A stretch of 9,516 nucleotides of DNA from an uncultured Collinsella sp. (GCA_902472315.1 CABRNM010000048.1:1-9516); one strand, 5' to 3'; counted from the first letter of the stretch, positions 1 to 5,858 are shown. The notes: generated by a model from the letters alone, not told the origin. A program made the numbers and translations.

Positions 1-258
1 ACTGATGCTCAGCGGGTACGCAATAATCAGGAAGACGACCCAGCCGACATTGGTGTTACCGTCGGCACGGCGTTGCTCGCGATTGCGGCAGAGCCAAATC
101 GTCACGCCAATGGCCACAATCAACAGCACAAGTGCCGCTGCCGCCAGTCCAGCAAGCGCAAACATCACGCCAATGCTCACAGCAATAACCGGGAGCAGCA
201 GCAAGCCGCACCCGCACCCACCCGGACTATACACGGCAGACTGTCGACGTCGTTCCAT
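1..258 (-). CDS. Membrane protein, N-terminal part (runs off left edge)
   Basis: An open frame of 86 codons starts at ATG 258-256 and reads without a stop to the window edge, so the C-terminus is missing. The protein begins with a short basic stretch (MERRRQ), then a Gly/Cys-rich segment (GGCGCG, residues 13-18). A long hydrophobic block at residues 19-57 is enough for two membrane spans. A charged loop with RNREQRR (58-64) follows, then another hydrophobic span (71-84). The start is supported by GGAG at 264-267 on the minus strand, 5 nt before the ATG. Only 2 nt separate this ATG from the stop of the upstream amidohydrolase gene, so the two are almost certainly co-transcribed and translationally coupled. 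I do not recognise the family. The composition (basic N-terminus, alternating hydrophobic blocks) makes a real coding frame much more likely than the plus-strand frames over the same bases. Confidence 0.75.
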   Translation of the reverse strand, partial: MERRRQSAVYSPGGCGCGLLLLPVIAVSIGVMFALAGLAAAALVLLIVAIGVTIWLCRNREQRRADGNTNVGWVVFLIIAYPLSIS

Positions 259-260
259 CG

Positions 261-1448
261 TCACTCCAAGTCAAGCAATCGTTTGTAGACATCGAGGCCC
301 TTGAGTAGGGTTTCCTCGTCAAAGAGCATGGTATCAGTGTGAAGGGCGCTCGTCGCATAAGCTGGGCAGCTGTCTGCGTCGATCGGGTTTTCTTGCGCCT
401 CCGGCACGCCCGTGCCCAGCAAGAAGAACACGCCCGGCAGATGGCGCTGATAGAAGGCGAAGTCCTCGGCAATCAGCAAAGGCTCATCTACGAGCTGCAG
501 TTCGGGCAAAGCCGGTGCAATGCGAGTGAACAACTCGGGGTCGTTGTCGACCGGCGGATAGCCCTCGGCAAAGTCGAGATCGTACGTGCAGCCCGTTGCA
601 GCGCATGCCTCATCAAGCACGCGGCGCACGCCCTCACGCGCACGGTCGAACATGTCGTCCGTAAACACACGCAGGCTGCCGGCAACATGGGCCTCCCCCG
701 CCACCGCGTTGCAGACGGTACCGGCCTGCAGCAGACCAAACTTGCCGATACAGGGCTCGTCGGTGCCCAGCTCGTCCATCAGCTTGCGCTCGGCAACCAA
801 AAACTTCGCTGCCGCCAAGGCCGCATCGTGCGACTCCTCGACCGGCACACCATAGGTCTTAGCAATATGGATGCTCGTACCGTGAATATGGATGTGCGTC
901 TCGCTCGAACGCGCCAGCAGCGGACCGGAACAACTCGCCAACGTGCCGGCAGGCAGATCGGGCCACACATGGAAGCCAAAAATTCGGTCGGCCCCGTAGC
1001 GCTCGAACACGCCGCTCTCGCACACCGTCTTGGCGCCACCGGTCGTTTCCTCGGCCGGCTGGAACACAAAGAGCACGTTGCGCCTCATGGCGCCCGGCTG
1101 CTCGCGAATCGTACGGTCGACATACGTCGCGGCGGCAAGTGCCATGGCCATGTGTCCATCATGTCCGCAAGCGTGCATCTTGCCGGGATGGATCGAGGCA
1201 AAGGCCGCTCCCGTCGCCTCCGCGATGGGCAGCGCATCCATATCGGCGCGAATCGCCGTGGCACGCGCGGCACCAACGCCAGCGTCGAAGAAAGCGCAGA
1301 CGCAGCTGGGACACGGATGGGTCACCTCGCAAGCGAGCGGCGCCAACACGCCCTCGATATAGGCGATAGTCTGCGGAAGATCGAAATCGAGCTCCGGAAT
1401 GCGATGGAGATCGCGGCGATAGCGACGGAGTTCTTGGAGCTCGGTCAT
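261..1448 (-). CDS. M20D-family amidohydrolase; candidate N-acetyl-diaminopimelate deacetylase
   Basis: A 395-residue metallo-amidohydrolase of peptidase family M20, subfamily D (HipO / IAA-amino-acid hydrolase / DapL type). Visible signatures are HRIPEL (15-20), RADMDALPI (67-75), the metal-binding CGHDGH (94-99), EE at 133-134, H160 and H370 in SALHTDT. Likely metal ligands by family analogy are C94, H96, E134, H160 and H370. The usual GGHA.P motif of the lid domain is replaced by GTSIHIAKT (190-198), so this is a variant subgroup. Upstream ATG codons exist (to 1532), but the start at 1448 is preferred: GAAGGGA lies 6 nt before it (1455-1461) and MTELQELRR.RRDLHRIPEL is the family's normal N-terminus. 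Family members remove acyl groups from amino acids. The neighbouring acetylase-branch operon (dapH) needs an N-acetyl-DAP deacetylase, which in Bacillus is an M20D enzyme. That role is therefore plausible here but is an inference from context. Other N-acyl-amino acid hydrolase activities are equally compatible with the sequence. Confidence 0.9.
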   Translation of the reverse strand: MTELQELRRYRRDLHRIPELDFDLPQTIAYIEGVLAPLACEVTHPCPSCVCAFFDAGVGAARATAIRADMDALPIAEATGAAFASIHPGKMHACGHDGHMAMALAAATYVDRTIREQPGAMRRNVLFVFQPAEETTGGAKTVCESGVFERYGADRIFGFHVWPDLPAGTLASCSGPLLARSSETHIHIHGTSIHIAKTYGVPVEESHDAALAAAKFLVAERKLMDELGTDEPCIGKFGLLQAGTVCNAVAGEAHVAGSLRVFTDDMFDRAREGVRRVLDEACAATGCTYDLDFAEGYPPVDNDPELFTRIAPALPELQLVDEPLLIAEDFAFYQRHLPGVFFLLGTGVPEAQENPIDADSCPAYATSALHTDTMLFDEETLLKGLDVYKRLLDLE

Positions 1449-1541
1449 AGAGAATCCCTTCGTGAGGCACATCTGTTGCAACTTATTGTGATACAGGATT
1501 GTGGCACACATGTTTCCAGCATATTGCTGCATTTTTTAAAC

Positions 1542-1570
1542 GTTATATACGAATACTCTTGTTTGGTAAA
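1542..1570 (-). promoter_or_regulatory. Candidate promoter for the amidohydrolase-membrane protein operon
   Basis: On the minus strand, TTTACC (1565-1570) and TATAAC (1542-1547) are separated by exactly 17 nt, a good sigma-70-type match (4/6 and 5/6). Transcription would begin near 1535, leaving a leader of about 85 nt before the amidohydrolase ATG. Its -35 box abuts the -35 box of the divergent lys operon promoter candidate, so the two may compete or share regulation. Confidence 0.5.
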
Positions 1571-1587
1571 GTGCAACGTGATAGGGT
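1559..1587 (+). promoter_or_regulatory. Candidate promoter for the lysine operon
   Basis: TTGTTT (1559-1564) and TAGGGT (1582-1587) are 17 nt apart. A TG at 1579-1580 forms an extended -10. TAGGGT resembles the TAG-type -10 boxes common in high-GC actinobacteria. The predicted start (about 1594) lies just before the first base of the lysine riboswitch, which independently supports the choice. A weaker alternative is TTGCTG (1524-1529) with TATACG (1546-1551). Confidence 0.5.
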
Positions 1588-1596
1588 CGTTACCAC

Positions 1597-1757
1597 TTGA
1601 TAGAGGCGCGGGCACGAAGAGCCGCGGGCGAGCCGGCAGGCTTTGACCCCGTGGGGAGGCGAAACCCGCCGAACTGGGTTTTTCGGGCACGAACAACCTG
1701 GTGGGCCTGCGGGAAACACCCACAGGACTGTCTGCAGCAATGCGGGAGCGCTATCCG
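1597..1757 (+). promoter_or_regulatory. Lysine riboswitch (L box) aptamer
   Basis: The leader of the lysA-dapA-dapB-dapH operon carries the conserved blocks of the lysine riboswitch in the right order. GATAGAGGCGCG opens the 5' side of P1/P2, followed by GAAGAGCCG, then GGGGAGGCG and CCCGCCGAA, then CCTGGTGGG...CCCACAGGACTGTC (the P4 arm and its flanking core), and finally GGGAGCGCTATC. P1 is GATAG (1599-1603) paired with CTATC (1751-1755), the same sequence as I recall for the Bacillus lysC riboswitch. P2 can pair GCGGG near 1608 with CCCGC near 1665. P4 pairs GTGGG 1701-1705 with CCCAC 1719-1723. P5 is CTGCA 1732-1736 with TGCGG 1741-1745, closed by a GCAA tetraloop. I could not draw P3 convincingly. 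Lysine binding stabilises P1 in this class. Its place directly before lysA and three other lysine-pathway genes agrees with a feedback role. Confidence 0.93.
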
Positions 1758-1816
1758 GACATTGGGTCCACGCTATGCGGATTCGATGCGCAGATGGCGC
1801 CGTCTGGATAGCGAGG
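1749..1816 (+). promoter_or_regulatory. Riboswitch expression platform with competing helices near the lysA ribosome binding site
   Basis: The segment 1749-1760 (CGCTATCCGGAC) includes the 3' strand of aptamer P1. It is complementary to 1802-1813 (GTCTGGATAGCG): 12 pairs, one of them G-U. This helix cannot coexist with P1. A second CGCTAT copy at 1771-1776 is complementary to the same ATAGCG (1808-1813). With an A-A mismatch it extends to pair CC 1768-1769 with GG 1815-1816, part of the likely Shine-Dalgarno GAGG (1813-1816). No U-tract follows any hairpin, so an intrinsic terminator is not visible. Control at translation start, or by Rho, is more likely. Which alternative fold is ON is an inference. 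Confidence 0.6.
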
Positions 1817-1826
1817 TTTACGGGAC

Positions 1827-4136
1827 ATGGCATTGACCCCCAACGAGGCATATGCGGCCAAGCAGCCGTTTGTGGACAAGGAGACACTCGAGCATATCGT
1901 CGAGCAGTTCCCCACGCCGTTTCATCTATACGACGAGGCGGGCATCCGCCGCAACATGCAAGAAGTGCGCGACGCCTTTGCATGGAACCCGGGCTTTAAG
2001 GAATACTTTGCCGTCAAGGCCAACCCCAACCCGGCGCTCATCTCCATTCTCAACGAATACGGCTGCGGCTGCGATTGCTCGAGCTATACCGAGCTCATGA
2101 TCGCCCGCTCGCTGGGCATCACGGGACACGACATCATGTTCTCGTCCAACGACACGCCAGCTGCCGACTTTGAGCTCGCCGACAAGCTGGGCGCCATCGT
2201 CAACTTTGACGACATCAGCCACATCGAGTTCTTTGAGCGTGTTGCGGGGCCCATCCCCAAAACGGTCAGCTGCCGCTTTAATCCAGGCGGCCTGTTCCAA
2301 CTCTCCAACGGCATCATGGATAACCCCGGCGACTCCAAGTACGGCATGACCACCGAGCAGCTCTTCGAGGCGTTCCGCATGCTCAAGGCCAAGGGCGCCG
2401 AGGACTTTGGCATCCACGCATTCCTTGCCAGCAACACCGTCACCAACGACTACTACCCCAAGCTCGCGCGCATCCTCTTTGAGCTTGCCGTGCGCCTGGA
2501 GCGCGAGACCGGCGCACACGTCGCCTTCATCAACCTGTCCGGCGGCGTCGGCATCCCCTACCTGCCCGAGCAGCAGGCCAACGACATCCACGCCATCGGC
2601 GAGGGGGTGCACGCGGCCCACGACGAGATCCTGGTTCCTGCCGGCATGGGCGATGTGGCCATTTGCACCGAGATGGGCCGCTTTATGATGGGGCCCTACG
2701 GCTGCCTGGTCACCAAAGCCATCCACGAGAAGCAGATCTACAAGGACTATATCGGTGTCGACGCAAGCGCCGTCGATCTGATCCGCCCTGCCATGTACGG
2801 CGCCTACCACCACATTTCGGTGATGGGCCAGCCGGGTGGCGACGACAAGACCGCGGCACCCGTCACGGACACCTACGACATCACGGGCAATCTGTGCGAG
2901 AACAACGACAAGTTCGCCATCGATCGCGAGCTGCCGCATATCGACATGGGCGACCTGCTTGTAATCCACGATACCGGCGCGCATGGCTACTCCATGGGCT
3001 ACAACTACAACGGACGCCTGCGCTCCGCCGAGGTCCTGCTGCGCCCCGATGGCTCGGCAGATCTCATTCGTCGCGCCGAGCGCCCGGGCGATTATTTTGT
3101 CACGCTCGACGTGCTGCCGAGCGGCCGAGAGCTGCTGGCCAAGTCGCGCGCCGAAAGTGCCCGCCGTCGCGCCCAAGACGAGCGCCTGGCAGTCGCCGCC
3201 CAATGGAACAAACGCATCCAGATCGCGGACGCGAAGGAGAAGAACATGGACATCCGCAATCTCGAGGGCTCAATCGTCGCCCTCGTCACGCCGTTTAAAA
3301 AGGATGGCAGTGTCGACTTTGACGCACTCGAGCGCCTTATCGATTTCCACCTGCAAAACGGCACCGACGCCATCCTCACCCTGGGCACCACCGGCGAGAG
3401 CGCCACGATGACCGACGACGAGGACAACTCCGTTGTCGCCGCCGTGGTCAAGCAAGTTGCAGGACGCGTCCCCGTCATCGCCGGCTCGGGCTCCAACTCC
3501 ACGCAAACCATGCTCACCAAGTCGCTCACCTACCAAGGCCTGGGCGCCGACGGTCTGCTGCTCATTACCCCCTACTACAACAAGTCCAATGAAGAGGGTA
3601 TCTATCAGCACTTTAAGACCGTCGCCGATGCCGTGGACATCCCCTGCATCCTGTACAACATTCCCGGCCGCTGCGGCTGCGGCATCAGCGAGCGCAACGT
3701 AGAGCGCTTGGCCGCGCACCCCAACATCATGGGTATTAAGGAGGCCTCGGGCAACGTCGCCTACGCGGCCAAGATCGCCCACCTGCTGTCCGACGACTTC
3801 CGCATGTACTCGGGCGAGGACGCACTTACCGTGCCGCTCATGAGCCTGGGCGCTTCGGGCACCATCAGTGTATGGGCTGACGTTCAGCCGCAGCTCGTGC
3901 ATGACATGTGCCGCGCCTATTTGGACGGTGACGTGGCGCGCGCCCGCGATATCCAGATTGCCGGCCAGCCGCTCATCAATGCCCTCTTTAGCGAGGTCAA
4001 CCCCATCCCCGTCAAGGAAGCGCTCGCTCAGATGGGTATGATCGAGGCAAACTACCGCATGCCGCTATGCCCCATGGCAGACGACACGCGCGCTGCACTT
4101 ACCGATGCTCTGAAGGGAGCTGGTCTGCTTGATTAA
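1827..4136 (+). CDS. lysA: LysA-DapA fusion frame: diaminopimelate decarboxylase joined to dihydrodipicolinate synthase
   Basis: One uninterrupted frame of 769 residues. Residues 1 to about 430 form a fold-type III PLP decarboxylase (LysA), which converts meso-DAP to lysine and CO2. The PLP lysine is K64 in YFAVKANPNP. CDCSSYTEL (82-90), RPAMYGAYH (320-328), C357-E358 in LCENNDKF, and YNYNGRLR (392-399) are recognisable family landmarks. Several signatures are altered: GIHAFLASNT (195-204) replaces GxHxHxGS, SGGVG (238-242) replaces GGGLG, and EMGR (282-285) replaces EPGR. This is therefore a divergent LysA branch. Residues about 431-473 are an Arg/Ala-rich, probably helical linker. Residues 474-769 are a complete DapA, described in its own entry. 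No stop separates the domains. GAGG at 1813-1816 lies 10 nt before the ATG, and the frame follows a lysine riboswitch. It heads an operon with dapB (overlapping) and dapH. Whether the cell makes the fusion, a separate DapA from the internal start, or both cannot be told from sequence. Confidence 0.92.
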   Translation: MALTPNEAYAAKQPFVDKETLEHIVEQFPTPFHLYDEAGIRRNMQEVRDAFAWNPGFKEYFAVKANPNPALISILNEYGCGCDCSSYTELMIARSLGITGHDIMFSSNDTPAADFELADKLGAIVNFDDISHIEFFERVAGPIPKTVSCRFNPGGLFQLSNGIMDNPGDSKYGMTTEQLFEAFRMLKAKGAEDFGIHAFLASNTVTNDYYPKLARILFELAVRLERETGAHVAFINLSGGVGIPYLPEQQANDIHAIGEGVHAAHDEILVPAGMGDVAICTEMGRFMMGPYGCLVTKAIHEKQIYKDYIGVDASAVDLIRPAMYGAYHHISVMGQPGGDDKTAAPVTDTYDITGNLCENNDKFAIDRELPHIDMGDLLVIHDTGAHGYSMGYNYNGRLRSAEVLLRPDGSADLIRRAERPGDYFVTLDVLPSGRELLAKSRAESARRRAQDERLAVAAQWNKRIQIADAKEKNMDIRNLEGSIVALVTPFKKDGSVDFDALERLIDFHLQNGTDAILTLGTTGESATMTDDEDNSVVAAVVKQVAGRVPVIAGSGSNSTQTMLTKSLTYQGLGADGLLLITPYYNKSNEEGIYQHFKTVADAVDIPCILYNIPGRCGCGISERNVERLAAHPNIMGIKEASGNVAYAAKIAHLLSDDFRMYSGEDALTVPLMSLGASGTISVWADVQPQLVHDMCRAYLDGDVARARDIQIAGQPLINALFSEVNPIPVKEALAQMGMIEANYRMPLCPMADDTRAALTDALKGAGLLD
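3246..4136 (+). CDS. dapA: Dihydrodipicolinate (4-hydroxy-tetrahydrodipicolinate) synthase, in frame within the LysA-DapA reading frame
   Basis: Starting at ATG 3246, the 296-residue product has the normal full length of DapA. It condenses pyruvate with aspartate semialdehyde, the committed step towards DAP and lysine. The TIM-barrel landmarks are complete: TLGTTGE (45-51, the T48-T49 pair), Y111 in TPYYNK, Y137 and R142 in LYNIPGR, and the Schiff-base lysine K165 in GIKEASGN. They correspond to E. coli T44/T45, Y107, Y133, R138 and K161. The usual ISVTAN segment reads TISVWADV here. A perfect ribosome binding site, AAGGAG (3234-3239), sits 6 nt before this ATG although the upstream frame reads straight through it. 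That suggests dapA was, or still is, translated independently. It overlaps dapB by 8 nt at its 3' end. Confidence 0.85.
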   Translation: MDIRNLEGSIVALVTPFKKDGSVDFDALERLIDFHLQNGTDAILTLGTTGESATMTDDEDNSVVAAVVKQVAGRVPVIAGSGSNSTQTMLTKSLTYQGLGADGLLLITPYYNKSNEEGIYQHFKTVADAVDIPCILYNIPGRCGCGISERNVERLAAHPNIMGIKEASGNVAYAAKIAHLLSDDFRMYSGEDALTVPLMSLGASGTISVWADVQPQLVHDMCRAYLDGDVARARDIQIAGQPLINALFSEVNPIPVKEALAQMGMIEANYRMPLCPMADDTRAALTDALKGAGLLD

Positions 4137-4869
4137 GACCGTCATTATGGGAACGGGCCGCATGGGCTCGCTCATTCGCACTACCGCCGAGGGCATTGTC
4201 GACGCCGCCGGAGAGCCCGTTTTCGACATCGTCGCCCAGATTGGCTTCGACTTGTCCGAGCTCGAGAACGCCCCGGCAGCCGACGTCATCATCGACTTCT
4301 CAAACGTCGTGACCTTCGATACCGTCGTCGCCTATGTCGAGCGCACGGGTGCGGCGTTGGTCTCGGGCACCACAGGCTATACGCCCGAGCAGATGGATCG
4401 CCTGCGCGAGCTGGGTCAGAACGCCCGCGTCATGCACTCCGGCAATTACTCCATCGGCATCGCAGCCCTGCGCCATCTGGTAGCGCAGGCCACACGCGAG
4501 CTGCCCGGCTTTGACTGCGAAATCGTCGAGACGCACCACAACCAAAAGGTTGACGCCCCCAGCGGCACTGCCAAGTTGTTGCTCGACGCCGTCGTCGAAG
4601 CTGAGCCCGAGGCAGGCTACCACCCCGTCTATGGCCGCGAGGGCATGTGCGGAGCGCGCGACCCCAAGGAGATCGGCATGCACTCGCTGCGCGGTGGCAC
4701 TGTCGCCGGCGTCCACGAAGTGAGTTTCTTTGGCCAGGATGAGGAGGTCACGCTCGCGCACCGCGCCACGAGCCGTCAGATCTTCGTCAACGGCGCCCTG
4801 GCAGCCGCGCAGAAGCTCGTCACCCGCGAGCCTGGCTTCTATACGTTCGACCAGGTCATGTTTGCCTAA
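4129..4869 (+). CDS. dapB: 4-hydroxy-tetrahydrodipicolinate reductase
   Basis: A 246-residue reductase that converts the DapA product to tetrahydrodipicolinate with NAD(P)H, in the cytoplasm. The nucleotide-binding loop is GTGRMG (8-13). SGTTGYT lies at 79-85 and NYSIGI at 106-111. The catalytic and substrate-binding block HHNQKVDAPSGTA spans 136-149, with H136 and K140 as the expected acid-base pair. It is shorter than the approximately 270-residue proteobacterial enzyme, because the region between the nucleotide-binding loop and the second strand is compact. The start is TTG at 4129, read as Met. The first downstream ATG (4147) would cut into the GxGxxG loop, and GAAGGGAG (4112-4119) lies 9 nt upstream of the TTG. 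The 8-nt overlap with the end of dapA implies translational coupling. Confidence 0.95.
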   Translation: MIKTVIMGTGRMGSLIRTTAEGIVDAAGEPVFDIVAQIGFDLSELENAPAADVIIDFSNVVTFDTVVAYVERTGAALVSGTTGYTPEQMDRLRELGQNARVMHSGNYSIGIAALRHLVAQATRELPGFDCEIVETHHNQKVDAPSGTAKLLLDAVVEAEPEAGYHPVYGREGMCGARDPKEIGMHSLRGGTVAGVHEVSFFGQDEEVTLAHRATSRQIFVNGALAAAQKLVTREPGFYTFDQVMFA

Positions 4870-4908
4870 CCAGGTATCAACCGGATCCACCCAAAGGAGA
4901 GACAGCAA

Positions 4909-5628
4909 ATGAGCAACGCAGCCGAGATGGATGCACAGGAGATTATCAACTACATCGCCACCGCGCCCAAAAAGACGCCCGTCAAGCTGTACGTGCGCGA
5001 GAAGCCGGGCATGAAGGTCCAGTGGGGCAATGCACACGTCTACGGTGGTCGTCGTGGCAAGACCGTCTTTGGCGACTGGGATGAGCTCAAGGCCATCCTC
5101 GATGCCAATGCCGACTCCATCGACTACTACGACGTCGAGAATGACTGCCGCAACTCCGCCGTCCCTATGCTCGACCTTAAGGGCATCAACGCCCGCATTG
5201 AGCCGGGCGCGATCATCCGCGACCGCGTCGAGATTGGCGATCGCGCCGTCATCATGATGGGCGCCATCATCAACATCGGCTCCGTCATTGGTGAAGGCTC
5301 CATGATCGACATGGGCGCCGTGCTGGGCGGCCGCGCCACCGTGGGCAAGAACTGCCACATCGGCGCCGGCACCGTGCTGGCAGGCGTCGTGGAGCCCGCC
5401 AGTGCCACGCCCGTCATCATCGAGGACGACGTTATGATCGGCGCCAATGCCGTGGTCCTGGAGGGCGTGCGCGTGGGCAAGGGTGCTGTCGTTGCCGCCG
5501 GCGCCGTATGCGTCGACGACGTCCCCGCCGGCGCCGTCGTGGCCGGTGTCCCCGCCCGCGTCATCAAGATGCGCGACGAGAAGACCGACAGCAAGACCGG
5601 CCTGGAAGAGGGCTTACGCCAACTCTAG
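4909..5628 (+). CDS. dapH: Tetrahydrodipicolinate N-acetyltransferase
   Basis: A 239-residue left-handed beta-helix acyltransferase that N-acetylates tetrahydrodipicolinate using acetyl-CoA. It commits the pathway to the acetylase branch found in Bacillus and relatives. Residues 1 to about 88 match the small N-terminal DapH domain (AQEIINYIATAPKKTPVK). Residues about 89-216 are hexapeptide repeats with the DapH-specific run EPASATPVIIEDDVMIGANA (162-181), which separates it from succinyl-CoA-using DapD. AAAGGAG (4893-4899) lies 9 nt before the ATG. The gap after dapB is 39 nt, so it is most simply the last gene of the riboswitch-controlled operon. The branch also requires an N-acetyl-DAP aminotransferase (not in this window) and a deacetylase (possibly the divergent M20D gene). 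Confidence 0.95.
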   Translation: MSNAAEMDAQEIINYIATAPKKTPVKLYVREKPGMKVQWGNAHVYGGRRGKTVFGDWDELKAILDANADSIDYYDVENDCRNSAVPMLDLKGINARIEPGAIIRDRVEIGDRAVIMMGAIINIGSVIGEGSMIDMGAVLGGRATVGKNCHIGAGTVLAGVVEPASATPVIIEDDVMIGANAVVLEGVRVGKGAVVAAGAVCVDDVPAGAVVAGVPARVIKMRDEKTDSKTGLEEGLRQL

Positions 5629-5629
5629 G

Positions 5630-5657
5630 GTTACGCGGTTTTACCAAACCGCGTAAC
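5630..5657 (+). repeat. Perfect 12-bp inverted repeat just after dapH
   Basis: GTTACGCGGTTT (5630-5641) and AAACCGCGTAAC (5646-5657) form a perfect hairpin with a TACC loop, 1 nt after the dapH stop. No T-run follows, so it is not a textbook intrinsic terminator. It could protect the 3' end of the operon transcript or act with a later T-rich hairpin. Confidence 0.8.
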
Positions 5658-5660
5658 TAG

Positions 5661-5718
5661 TCGACGCTGCACCTTTGGTTCCGTCGTTCTAACGAACGAC
5701 GGATCTCTCGACGCTGCA
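5661..5718 (+). repeat. Direct repeat TCGACGCTGCA (two copies), each following a hairpin
   Basis: The 11-mer TCGACGCTGCA occurs at 5661-5671 and again at 5708-5718. The first copy begins 3 nt after the 5630-5657 hairpin. The second begins 4 nt after a 10-bp hairpin at 5680-5703. The unit thus looks like a duplicated 'hairpin plus 11-mer' module with different stem sequences. Confidence 0.7.
5680..5703 (+). repeat. 10-bp inverted repeat (hairpin)
   Basis: TCCGTCGTTC (5680-5689) and GAACGACGGA (5694-5703) pair perfectly around a TAAC loop. It lies between the two TCGACGCTGCA copies in the gap after dapH. No T-run follows, and the function is unknown. Confidence 0.75.
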
Positions 5719-5815
5719 AACGCCCCTAAGCGGCAATCTGACGTTCAATCGTCGGTCGCGTACCGAAGTACGCTTCCCTCCTCTTTCACGTCACCTTGCT
5801 CGCCTAGGGGCGTTT
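5718..5815 (+). ncRNA. Four-tier folded intergenic element (possible structured RNA or repeat, terminator-like end)
   Basis: This 98-nt stretch folds back on itself in nested order. The outer stem AAACGCCCCTA (5718-5728) pairs with TAGGGGCGTTT (5805-5815), 11 bp. Next GCG 5730-5732 pairs with CGC 5801-5803, and GCAA 5733-5736 with TTGC 5796-5799, with one bulged T. Then GACGT (5740-5744) pairs with ACGTC (5788-5792). Inside sits an apical hairpin GCGTAC-CGAA-GTACGC (5758-5773). The 3' side of the loop is pyrimidine-rich (5774-5787). The outer stem ends in TTTT (5813-5816), so it may also end dapH transcription. There is no credible ORF. It could be a dispersed intergenic repeat of this lineage or a small structured RNA. 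I recall an Rfam family named Collinsella-1 but cannot say whether this belongs to it. Confidence 0.6.
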
Positions 5816-5858
5816 TCGCTGACTTATGCTCAGTCTGCAACTCAATTCAGCTCCAAGC

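Noticed and set aside
1449..1532. Longer N-terminus of the amidohydrolase from ATG 1532
   Set aside because: The extra 28 residues are not family-like, and the 1448 start has a well-placed GAAGGGA site. The promoter candidate also puts the transcript start very close to 1532.
339..1646. 435-codon plus-strand frame over the amidohydrolase gene
   Set aside because: It is antisense to a clear M20D gene and shows no domain. Long open antisense frames are expected from the GC-biased third positions.
1757..1826. Intrinsic terminator in the lysine riboswitch leader
   Set aside because: Hairpins are present but none is followed by a U-run; translational or Rho-linked control fits better.
1926..3203. 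425-codon minus-strand frame over lysA
   Set aside because: It is a mirror of the LysA coding frame, with low-complexity Val/Asp/Gly composition and no family motif.
4300..5358. 352-codon minus-strand frame over dapB and dapH
   Set aside because: Antisense shadow rich in repeated DDGA-type patterns that mirror the hexapeptide repeats of DapH.
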